Assembly (NCBI GenBank): GCA_016932115.1 | Contig: JAFGDM010000093.1 | Coordinates: 1-35,943 of the forward strand | Length of the DNA: 35,943 nt | Source of the DNA: Deltaproteobacteria bacterium | GTDB lineage: Bacteria; Desulfobacterota; DSM-4660; Desulfatiglandales; HGW-15 | Reading direction: 5' to 3' | Part shown: in pieces, positions 8,368-15,561 of the stretch | Position numbering within the stretch: position 1 is the stretch's first letter | How the letters are laid out: each line of letters begins with the position of its first letter | The notes under the pieces: generated by a model | Database searches by the model: none | Told to the model about the DNA's origin: nothing | The model's input: only the letters and a program-made list of their open reading frames with translations | Position numbers and translations under genes: made by a program

Positions 8368-8487
8368 TCCGTCTGCAAGGATCGGCGATCATTCCCGGGC
8401 AAAGTTATAAAAAGGGCCGACATATGGATGACTTCTTCCAATGAATAGTGTAAATAATGTACTAAATTTTTTATTAAAGGGCAACCC

Positions 8488-9351
8488 ATGGAAGAGGAAG
8501 TTATAAAGAACATCCGGAGCAAGTCGAGAGTGATCAGAGACCCGGCAGGCCGGAATGTCGGTATCCTTGAAGAGCGTCACGCCCTTGAGATAGGGCGAAT
8601 TCACGGCTTGATGCTTCATGAGATCTATATCCTAACTCTCAAACTCGGCATCTGCCCTTACCGTTATGTCAGAAATCGGGAAATACTTTCCCTTGAAGAG
8701 TTATTGAGATTGGCTGAGTCGAGGGTTGCCGTTGTAGGGGCAGGAGGTCTTGGGGGAACGGTCCTTTCAATATTAGGCCGGACAGGAATCGGTCATCTCG
8801 TGGTGATAGATTTCGATGTGTTTGATGAGAGCAACTTAAACCGCCAGGCTTTTTCCCACTGCGAAAATCTGGGAAAACCCAAAGCGGAGGAAGCTCGTTC
8901 CCAGCTTGAACGAATCAACCCCGGAGTGGATGTCTCGGCATACCAAATTCGCCTCAACGCGGAAAACGGGAAGAACCTGCTGAAAGATTGTCAGGTGGTT
9001 GTCGACGCTCTGGACAACGTCGAAAGCCGTATAACTCTGATGGAAGCGGCAAAGGCTCTTGGCGTTCCCCTTGTTCACGGCGCTATTGCAGGCTTTGAGG
9101 GACAGATTATGAGTTTATTTCCCGGAGATGAAGGTCTCAGCCGAATCTATGGAAAGGCAAAGAAGGGGGAAAACGATTTTACAGGGCCCGAGGCGGTCCT
9201 GGGCGTTCCAGGCATTACGGCCGCGGTTATCGCCGCCTTTCAAGCCATGGAAGTGATCAAGATCCTCCTGAAGCGCGGACGTCCTTTTACGAATACCATG
9301 GTTTACCTTGACCTTGAAAGAGGGGAAATAAATCAATTCAGATTTGATTAG
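8488..9351 (+). CDS. ThiF/MoeB-family adenylyltransferase (E1-like)
   Basis: 287-residue E1-like enzyme that adenylates the C-terminal glycine of a MoaD/ThiS-type carrier. After an unusual ~77-residue N-terminal extension comes the nucleotide-binding core GAGGLG (84-89). It is followed by the acidic strand VVIDFDVFDESNLNRQ with its ATP-contacting Arg, then VVVDALDN and HGAIAGFEGQI. The paired CxxC zinc motifs of classical MoeB are absent, and no clear catalytic cysteine is seen, so it is a short HesA/ThiF-like variant. AAAGGG precedes the ATG by seven bases. It is divergent from the MoaD-like gene, its probable substrate, and leads a two-gene operon with the ComB-like gene. Confidence 0.88.
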   Translation: MEEEVIKNIRSKSRVIRDPAGRNVGILEERHALEIGRIHGLMLHEIYILTLKLGICPYRYVRNREILSLEELLRLAESRVAVVGAGGLGGTVLSILGRTGIGHLVVIDFDVFDESNLNRQAFSHCENLGKPKAEEARSQLERINPGVDVSAYQIRLNAENGKNLLKDCQVVVDALDNVESRITLMEAAKALGVPLVHGAIAGFEGQIMSLFPGDEGLSRIYGKAKKGENDFTGPEAVLGVPGITAAVIAAFQAMEVIKILLKRGRPFTNTMVYLDLERGEINQFRFD

Positions 9352-9353
9352 CG

Positions 9354-10070
9354 ATGCAAGTAATCCGAAGATCTTGTGCAAAAGGAGCCAGAGAAGCATC
9401 CGGGCTTGTCGTCATCATTGACGTTTTCAGGGCTTTTTCCTGCGAACCTCTTTTCTTCCATTTCGGCGCGGCCAGGGTCATTTTGGAAGCAGACGCGGCC
9501 AGGGCTCTTGCCACGAAAATAAATCACCCTAAAGTCGTGCTTGTCGGCGAAGTGGATGAAGTCCCCCTAGACGGGGCAGATCTGGGGAATTCTCCATCCG
9601 AAATCATCCTCAAGGGTGAGCGCCTCTTTAAGGATAAGACCGTCATCCACCGGACAACGGCAGGCGTAACCGGAGCAACGGCTGCTCTCGACCGAACCGA
9701 CGAGGTAATCCTCGGCAGCTTCATGACGGCCAAAGCCGTGGTAAACTACATAAAGGGTAAAACCCCCTCTCTTGTCACCCTGGTCGCTATGGGAGACAGG
9801 GCGGAGCACAAGGCCTTCGAGGACGAGGCTTGTGCAGATTATATAGAGCACCTCCTTACCGGCAAGCCTTACGATCCGGTATCCAGCCTCAGTGGCATAG
9901 TGTTCCAGTCAACGGCACAAAAATTTATTACAGGAAGCAAGCCTTACCTTCCGCGAGAAGACCCCATTTTTTGTCTCCAGCGGGATCTTTTTGATTTTGT
10001 TCTCGTAGCAAGAAAAGAAGAGCACCTACTGGTGGTTTTTAAAATTGATCAATGCTCATCCAAACGATAG
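9354..10070 (+). CDS. ComB-like 2-phosphosulfolactate phosphatase family protein
   Basis: 238-residue protein of the ComB family, Mg-dependent phosphatases named for 2-phosphosulfolactate hydrolysis in coenzyme M synthesis. Recognisable blocks are VVIIDVFRAFSCE near residue 20, VGEVDEVPLDGADLGNSPSE, HRTTAGVTGATAAL and the acidic AFEDEACADYIEHLL. Many non-methanogenic bacteria carry this family with unknown substrates. The ATG lies two bases after the ThiF-like stop, so the two are almost certainly co-transcribed. The last 22 bases overlap the end of the convergent response-regulator gene. The usual partner genes of CoM synthesis (comA, comC) are not in the window, so a different phosphate ester is possible. 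Confidence 0.8.
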   Translation: MQVIRRSCAKGAREASGLVVIIDVFRAFSCEPLFFHFGAARVILEADAARALATKINHPKVVLVGEVDEVPLDGADLGNSPSEIILKGERLFKDKTVIHRTTAGVTGATAALDRTDEVILGSFMTAKAVVNYIKGKTPSLVTLVAMGDRAEHKAFEDEACADYIEHLLTGKPYDPVSSLSGIVFQSTAQKFITGSKPYLPREDPIFCLQRDLFDFVLVARKEEHLLVVFKIDQCSSKR

Positions 10071-11428
10071 GCTTTGATCTTGGCGAGAAGTTTGGGCCGG
10101 CTGACCTCCAAAATTTTGGCAGCTCGGGTGCGGTTTCCGCCCGTGACTTCCAGGGCTTTCCCGATCAGATCCCTTTCAAGACGACTAGAAGCTTTTCGAA
10201 TGGAAAGGTTGTCTTCAGGCAAGATGGACGGTAGAAAACTCGATTCCGCCGAAATGCGGGATGGGAGGTCCTCGGGCGTAATCCAGCGTCCCGTGGCAAT
10301 AAGAAGAGCTCTTTCAATGACATTTTCCAGTTCACGGATGTTTCCAGGCCAAGAGTAACCCATGAGAATAGGCATGGATTCGGATGACAGGCCTTCAATA
10401 TTTTTTTGAAGCTTTTTGTTGAACATTTCTATGAAATAGCCGACTAAAAGCGGAATATCACCCCTCCTTTCCCTGAGAGGAGGCAGATGGATGGTCATAA
10501 CGTTGATTCGATAAAAAAGATCCTCCCGAAACCGTCCTTCTTGTGTCTCTCGGTTCAAATCCTTTGAGGTAGCCGCAATCACACGCACATCTATCCGCTT
10601 GGAGCCCACTCCTCCAAGGGGTGAAATCTCCTCCTCCTGGAGCACCCGCAGAAGTTTGACCTGGAGGGGTAGGGGGAGCTCGCCGATTTCATCGAGGAAA
10701 ACCGTCCCCCCCTCCGCTTCTTCAAAGCGGCCGGGTTTATCCTTGACCGCATCCGTGAAGGCGCCCCGCTTGTAACCAAATAATTCACTCTCCAGAAGGT
10801 TCTCCGGTATCCCTCCGCAGTTGATAGAAACCATGGGTTTACTCCCTCTGCGACCGTTGTTATGGATCGCACGGGCTATGAGGTCTTTGCCTGTTCCGCT
10901 TTCTCCTACAATAAGAACTGTGGTCTTGTGATCCGCCACCCTCTTCACAAGCTCGAACACATGACGCATTGCCTCACTTCGGGCGATGATATTCCCAAAG
11001 GAGTACCGCTGTTCAATTTTGTCGATCCTCTTCTGAAGACTGATATTTTCCTTTTTGAGGCGTTCCCTCTCCTCGGCTTTTTTTAAAGTAAGCAACACTT
11101 CATCTGTTTTAAAAGGCTTGGCGATATAATCGTATGCGCCGATTTTCATAGCTTCTACAGCATCGTCAATATTGCCGTAGGCGGACATCATGATAAAGGT
11201 TTTTTCGTGATGCTTTTCCTTGGCTCGTTTAAGAAATGTCATTCCGTCCATTTTCGGCATCTTGAGATCACACAGGACAAAGTCGAATTCACCCAGGTCC
11301 ATCTTTTTGAGGCCTTCCAGACCCTCTCCGGCGGTTTCAGCTTCATACCCGGCCTTGCTCAACATGACTTGAAGCATGTGACGCATATTTTTCTCATCAT
11401 CAATCACTAGGACGCGTTTGCCCGACAT
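10049..11428 (-). CDS. Sigma54-dependent response regulator (NtrC/AtoC/PilR type)
   Basis: 459-residue activator with three domains. The receiver (~1-120) has D10/D11, phosphoacceptor D54 and KPF near 104. The AAA+ core has Walker A GESGTGKD and a VFLDEIGE Walker B, with arginine-finger region LRERRGDIP. A Fis-type helix-turn-helix ends the protein (GGNRTRAAKILEVSR). The sigma54-contact loop reads GAFTDA instead of GAFTGA. The start is placed at ATG 11428, behind AGGGGG. A GTG three codons earlier overlaps the kinase stop and is the alternative. Coupled to the histidine kinase and prepilin peptidase, it probably controls pilus or secretion genes, by analogy with PilSR. Confidence 0.92.
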   Translation of the reverse strand: MSGKRVLVIDDEKNMRHMLQVMLSKAGYEAETAGEGLEGLKKMDLGEFDFVLCDLKMPKMDGMTFLKRAKEKHHEKTFIMMSAYGNIDDAVEAMKIGAYDYIAKPFKTDEVLLTLKKAEERERLKKENISLQKRIDKIEQRYSFGNIIARSEAMRHVFELVKRVADHKTTVLIVGESGTGKDLIARAIHNNGRRGSKPMVSINCGGIPENLLESELFGYKRGAFTDAVKDKPGRFEEAEGGTVFLDEIGELPLPLQVKLLRVLQEEEISPLGGVGSKRIDVRVIAATSKDLNRETQEGRFREDLFYRINVMTIHLPPLRERRGDIPLLVGYFIEMFNKKLQKNIEGLSSESMPILMGYSWPGNIRELENVIERALLIATGRWITPEDLPSRISAESSFLPSILPEDNLSIRKASSRLERDLIGKALEVTGGNRTRAAKILEVSRPKLLAKIKAYRLDEH

Positions 11429-11433
11429 GCTCT

Positions 11434-12987
11434 TCACCCCCTGTTGTCTTTCTCTCTATTTGCAGCAAGAGGGATGCTGACAATGATCTCCGTTCCATGG
11501 TCCAATTCACTTTCAGCGTTCATGCTTCCCCCGAGACTTTCCACAATTCTGTAAGAGACGGAAAGACCGAGACCCAATCCTCTCCCCGGTTCCTTCGTGG
11601 TGTAAAAGGGATCAAAAATGTGTGCCAGCTTGTCCCTCGCAATCCCGGTGCCGTTGTCGGAAAAGGAGATCCGAATGTTTTCGCCCTGGTTTTCGCTTCT
11701 GATTGTAAAGACCTTTTCTTTTTTTTCCGTCATTGCCAGAGCATCGGCGGCATTCAGAAGAATGTTGAGAAAAACCTGCTGCAGCCGGTTCGGGCTCGCA
11801 AAAACCACGTCATCGTTAGCCTTAAGCTCGATCCTCCTTTGAATGCTTTCCATCATAGGCTGCGGAGCCAGTATGCTCAATGTGTTCTGCAGGGCTTCGT
11901 GCACGTTGGTCTTCATCAGTTCCCCTGAAGAAGGCCGCGAGAAATCGAGAAGATCTTTGATGATCTGGCTGATTCTCGTAATTTCCGATTCAATGCGTAA
12001 TAGGAAATCTTTTTTCTCCTCATCCGCAATATCTCCTCTTTTCAGAAGATCCAGGTACCCGAGGACGATCCCGATGGGATTGCCGATTTCATGGGCAATG
12101 CCGGCGGCAAGTCGACCCACGGAAGCCAATTTTTCGGACCGGATGATTTCATCCTGAGCATGTTTTAAATCCTTATTCGCCTTTTCAAGGGACAGGATAT
12201 GATCCCTTAGTTCTTTCTTGTTTTCCTCCAAGTGTCTCAGCATGTTGTGGAGCGATCTGGAAAGCTCTCCGATCTCATTTCTGGAACCTGCCGTCAGAGC
12301 AGGAAGTCTGTCTCCTTCCTTGTAACCCGCCGTGAGATGGAGAAGCTGGTGAATCGGCTTGACTACAATTCTCGACAAAAGCACCAAGCCCACCATCACC
12401 AAGACCAGGGTATCAAGGAAGATATAGAAAAGGACAATCCTCTGGGACTTGCGCAGTGTCTCATAAACGGAAACAAGAGAACAACTTAGGTTTACGCCCC
12501 CCTCAAGTCGACCTTGAAAAGATAAAGGCGATGAAATCCACAAATTCCTTTTGCTTAACCAGATGACCCCCCAGGTGCTTCCGCTGAGGTGATGAGAAAC
12601 GATTCTCGTACCCGCAGCCTCCCTTGCGCCTGAAAGCGCCTCCCCTTGTTGGTCCTCGGCAAAACCAACCGAAAGAAGCTTTTCCCCCTCCCGATTAACG
12701 ATCACCATGTGGGCATAATTTCCCTCGTCCAGCAGGCGAACGAGCGCGGGTTGAAACAGGGGATCCCGGGTTAAATCAGACATTTTGTTTCCAGAGCCGG
12801 AAAGATGCTGTCCGACCATCTGCTCAACGGCCTGAATAAGCAGTCGACCTGTCTGGAGCCTGTAGGCGATCAGCTCTCGTTCCGCAAGCTTGATCGTGAC
12901 CACGTTAATGAGAAGCATGGCCACAAGGATTAAAAAAGTCAGTTGCGCCAGAATTCCGGTTTTTAAGCTGTTCACGGGAATCCTCAC
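11434..12987 (-). CDS. Membrane sensor histidine kinase (NtrB/PilS-like)
   Basis: ~517-residue sensor kinase. A first membrane helix lies at residues ~10-32, a periplasmic sensor region follows, and a second helix at ~184-206. Then come a HAMP-like linker, a coiled coil, and HisKA with the phosphoacceptor His at ~299 (GIAHEIGNP). The HATPase domain has NILLNAADAL, DNGTGIA and GRGLGLGLS. The start is set at GTG 12987, which overlaps the upstream stop as GTGA and has GGAGG six bases before it. A GTG 12 codons upstream is less well placed. It lies between the prepilin peptidase and the response regulator and is presumably the regulator's partner. The signal sensed is unknown. Confidence 0.92.
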   Translation of the reverse strand: MRIPVNSLKTGILAQLTFLILVAMLLINVVTIKLAERELIAYRLQTGRLLIQAVEQMVGQHLSGSGNKMSDLTRDPLFQPALVRLLDEGNYAHMVIVNREGEKLLSVGFAEDQQGEALSGAREAAGTRIVSHHLSGSTWGVIWLSKRNLWISSPLSFQGRLEGGVNLSCSLVSVYETLRKSQRIVLFYIFLDTLVLVMVGLVLLSRIVVKPIHQLLHLTAGYKEGDRLPALTAGSRNEIGELSRSLHNMLRHLEENKKELRDHILSLEKANKDLKHAQDEIIRSEKLASVGRLAAGIAHEIGNPIGIVLGYLDLLKRGDIADEEKKDFLLRIESEITRISQIIKDLLDFSRPSSGELMKTNVHEALQNTLSILAPQPMMESIQRRIELKANDDVVFASPNRLQQVFLNILLNAADALAMTEKKEKVFTIRSENQGENIRISFSDNGTGIARDKLAHIFDPFYTTKEPGRGLGLGLSVSYRIVESLGGSMNAESELDHGTEIIVSIPLAANREKDNRG

Positions 12988-13769
12988 GGCCCGCCTCCGG
13001 GAGCTCCCAACCGAAAGTACCACTGTGTGAGCTCGCTGCCAAAAAACAAATAAAGCAATGTGCCTAGAGTAAGGAAAGGTCCGAAAGGTATCCTCGTCCT
13101 TCCTCCCTGTCGGCTCAGGACAAGCATGGTACCGCCGATGAGACTACCTGCCAGGGAGGAAAGGAGAATGATGAAAAGAAGAGGCTTCCAGCCCATCCAG
13201 GCGCCGATCATGGCTAGCATCTTGACGTCTCCCATGCCCATGCCTTCACGGCCTGTTATTTTTTCAAATCCTATCCCCACGAGGAGGAGAAAACCGCCCC
13301 CGCCGATGGTTCCAATCAAGGAATCAATCCAGGAAAGGGATGAAAATGGAAGAAGGGAAAAAACAAAACCCATAACGATTCCCGGCAGGGAAAGTACATC
13401 GGGAATCATCTTATGATGGAGATCAATGAAAGCGATGCCGAGGAGAGCGGCGCCGAAAAGCAGAAAAAACAAGTATTCCAAGCTTGCCCCGAGCTTTAGA
13501 AACAAGGCCAGGCTGAGGGCGCCTGTAATCGCTTCCACCACAGGATACTGCGGGGAAATAGCGTGACGACAGTACCTGCAGCGGCCCAGGAGAAGAAAAT
13601 AGCTTATCACGGGCAGGTTGTCATAGAATTTGATTCGTTCTCCGCAATTGGGACAGCTTGACGGAGGGTAGACAATCGAGCGGTTAGAAGGAATACGATA
13701 GATGCAAACGTTCAAAAAGCTCCCTAGGGCCAGGCCGAAAAGGCCTGCGAAGATCATTCCCACTACCAT
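12984..13769 (-). CDS. pilD: Prepilin peptidase / N-methyltransferase
   Basis: 261-residue polytopic inner-membrane aspartic protease that cleaves and methylates type IV prepilins and pseudopilins. The methyltransferase domain has the zinc site C39-x2-C42 and C64-x2-C67. Catalytic aspartates are D116 (AFIDLHHKMIPD) and D181 in the GxGD motif (GMGMGDVKM). The ATG at 13769 gives the usual N-terminus (MVVGMIFAGLFGLALGSFLN), with AGAGG upstream; an open extension further upstream lacks family similarity. It is first in a coupled trio with a sensor kinase and a sigma54 activator. No pilin genes are in the window. Confidence 0.93.
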   Translation of the reverse strand: MVVGMIFAGLFGLALGSFLNVCIYRIPSNRSIVYPPSSCPNCGERIKFYDNLPVISYFLLLGRCRYCRHAISPQYPVVEAITGALSLALFLKLGASLEYLFFLLFGAALLGIAFIDLHHKMIPDVLSLPGIVMGFVFSLLPFSSLSWIDSLIGTIGGGGFLLLVGIGFEKITGREGMGMGDVKMLAMIGAWMGWKPLLFIILLSSLAGSLIGGTMLVLSRQGGRTRIPFGPFLTLGTLLYLFFGSELTQWYFRLGAPGGGP

Positions 13770-13770
13770 T

Positions 13771-13878
13771 TCAAAGAGTATTCCTCTCGCAATATTTTCT
13801 CTTTTCCCCACTCCTGAACAGGCACCCTGGGTTAAAGAAGTATTCCAGCTTTTTGAAAGGGACGGAAGCAACCGTCAC
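13771..13878 (-). CDS. Candidate 35-residue leader ORF upstream of pilD
   Basis: A GTG-initiated frame of 35 codons preceded by a near-perfect AAAGGAGG seven bases upstream. Its TGA stop is separated from the pilD ATG by one base (TGA-A-ATG). The product (starting VTVASVPFKKLEYFF) matches nothing I know. The strong ribosome-binding site and the tight junction suggest translational coupling to pilD rather than a functional peptide. It could also be a chance frame with the site serving a longer pilD form starting at TTG 13871. Confidence 0.35.
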   Translation of the reverse strand: MTVASVPFKKLEYFFNPGCLFRSGEKRKYCERNTL

Positions 13879-14024
13879 GGGAAAACCTCCTTTTAGAATC
13901 AAAAGATTCCGGGCTTAAAAAATCATCAGCTTTCGTCGGCATCAAAGCCATGGGTAGGCGTTTTGTGAAGTTTTCGAAGGTGGGTTTCATTCTGTTGTAT
14001 ACTTAATCTCCGATAGGGATTGAC

Positions 14025-14648
14025 ATGAGACCCGAATTCATGGAATATGCAGTTGTCATGATTATTTCCATCAACCCGGAAAACCCCCAAAAACGGCTTA
14101 TCCAGAAGGTCTGTAACACGCTGGAACAGGGCGGGGTCATCGCTTACCCTACAGACACCTTCTATGGAATAGGTTGCGACCTAATAAACAAAAAAGGCAT
14201 TCAGCTTATCCACAAAATAAAAAACCGGCCCCTCAAACAACCCTTCTCTATCCTATGTGACAGCCTCAAGGAGATCAGTCGATACGCTCGCGTTTCCAAC
14301 TATGCTTACAAAACCATGAAAAGGTGCCTGCCCGGCCCTTACACCTTCGTACTGGAAGCAACCCAACTGGTTCCCAAGATCATGCTGACCAAAAGAAGAA
14401 CGATCGGGATTCGAGTTCCGGATAACAGAATTTGTCTTGGTATGGTCAAGACGCTCGGTCGTCCTATAATCAGCACCAGTGCCGGGTATGACGATCCCTC
14501 TACAATCGAAGAAAATTATACCCCTTATCTTGCTTTGGTGGTCGACGGCGGTATTGTTTACCCTGATCCTTCCAGTGTCATCTCCCTGGTAGAAGATACT
14601 CCGGTGGTTATACGCGAGGGAAAAGGCGATGTGAGTCCGTTTCGCTGA
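14025..14648 (+). CDS. Sua5/YciO/YrdC-family threonylcarbamoyl-AMP synthase
   Basis: 207-residue protein of the family that makes threonylcarbamoyl-adenylate for the t6A37 modification of tRNA. Family blocks are GGVIAYPTDTFYGIGCD, KNRPLKQPFSIL, LPGPYTFVLEA, RTIGIRVPDN and RPIISTSAG. The sequence is closer to the YciO branch than to E. coli TsaC, so some doubt remains about full activity. ATG 14025 has TAGGGA before it; an ATG 11 codons later (MIISINPENPQKR) is a reasonable alternative. It is convergent with sppA. Confidence 0.88.
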   Translation: MRPEFMEYAVVMIISINPENPQKRLIQKVCNTLEQGGVIAYPTDTFYGIGCDLINKKGIQLIHKIKNRPLKQPFSILCDSLKEISRYARVSNYAYKTMKRCLPGPYTFVLEATQLVPKIMLTKRRTIGIRVPDNRICLGMVKTLGRPIISTSAGYDDPSTIEENYTPYLALVVDGGIVYPDPSSVISLVEDTPVVIREGKGDVSPFR

Positions 14649-14658
14649 TTTCATCCCA

Positions 14659-15558
14659 CTATTGAAGAGGCCTTTCCCACCGATACGCAATTCGCAAACC
14701 AAGGGCATCTTTCAAGGCCCCATAAACACTCCTGATCGCACCCTCCGCCACAAGATTCCAGAGGCTCACTCTTGCTTTTTTCGGATAGACCAAACTCACT
14801 TCACCCTTCATGCCCGCCATTGATTTTGCCAGGTCCACAGCGTCCTGAAAGTTACCAAGTTGATCCACGAGTCCAAGTTCCAAGCTTTGTGATCCTGAAA
14901 AAATGCGGCCGTCCGCAATCTCACGCACTTTGTCCATAGAAAGATTTCTGCCCTCCGCCACAGCTTCCACAAACTGATTCTGAATGTCAAAAATCAAAGT
15001 CCGGATCATCTCCTGATCCTGCTCCGTCAATTTCCTGTGGGGTGAACCGATATCCTTGAACTGACCGCTTTTGAGGACCTCGATGTCTATACCGATTTTC
15101 TCCATCAGTTCCTCAAGGCGAACAAACTCCATAAGGACCCCGATGCTGCCTGTCAGGGTGCCGGGACTGGCAACAATTCTATCTGCTGCCGATGCAATAT
15201 AATAACCACCGGATGCGGCGACGCTTCCCATAGAGGCGACAATTTTTTTCTTTTCTTTGGTTTTACGGATTTCGCGGTAGATCTCTTGGGAGGGCGCCAC
15301 ACCGCCGCCAGGCGAATTGACTCGCAAGATAATCGCTTTCACGCTACGATCTTTTTTAAACTCGACCAACTGGGAAACCACGACATCCGATTTTGTAATG
15401 GTTCCCTCTATGGGGATGACGCCGATCTTATCTTGCCAAGACAATCCTAAAGGAAGCCCTTTTAGGGCCAAAGCCGCTGTTATCACTATACCCAGCACCA
15501 GCGCCGCTAAGCCCAGGATGACGACAACAACCAAAACAGTATGTTGCTTTTTTTGCAT
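14659..15558 (-). CDS. sppA: Signal peptide peptidase SppA (short, 36K type)
   Basis: 299-residue membrane-bound serine protease that degrades cleaved signal peptides. One N-terminal membrane helix (~8-32) anchors a periplasmic ClpP-like domain. The nucleophile is S116 in MGSVAASGGYY and the general base K168 in SGQFKDIGSP. The oxyanion-side motif RVNSPGGGV is present. The length matches single-domain bacterial SppA rather than the double-length E. coli enzyme. The start is three bases after the rpsA stop, so it is translated from the rpsA transcript. Confidence 0.93.
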   Translation of the reverse strand: MQKKQHTVLVVVVILGLAALVLGIVITAALALKGLPLGLSWQDKIGVIPIEGTITKSDVVVSQLVEFKKDRSVKAIILRVNSPGGGVAPSQEIYREIRKTKEKKKIVASMGSVAASGGYYIASAADRIVASPGTLTGSIGVLMEFVRLEELMEKIGIDIEVLKSGQFKDIGSPHRKLTEQDQEMIRTLIFDIQNQFVEAVAEGRNLSMDKVREIADGRIFSGSQSLELGLVDQLGNFQDAVDLAKSMAGMKGEVSLVYPKKARVSLWNLVAEGAIRSVYGALKDALGLRIAYRWERPLQ

Positions 15559-15561
15559 GGT

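Noticed and set aside
13709-13860. GCTTTTTGAAA and TTCAAAAAGC sequences near the start of pilD
   Set aside because: They resemble the palindrome tips, but one lies inside the pilD coding sequence and the interior blocks of the repeat family are missing, so chance is likelier.
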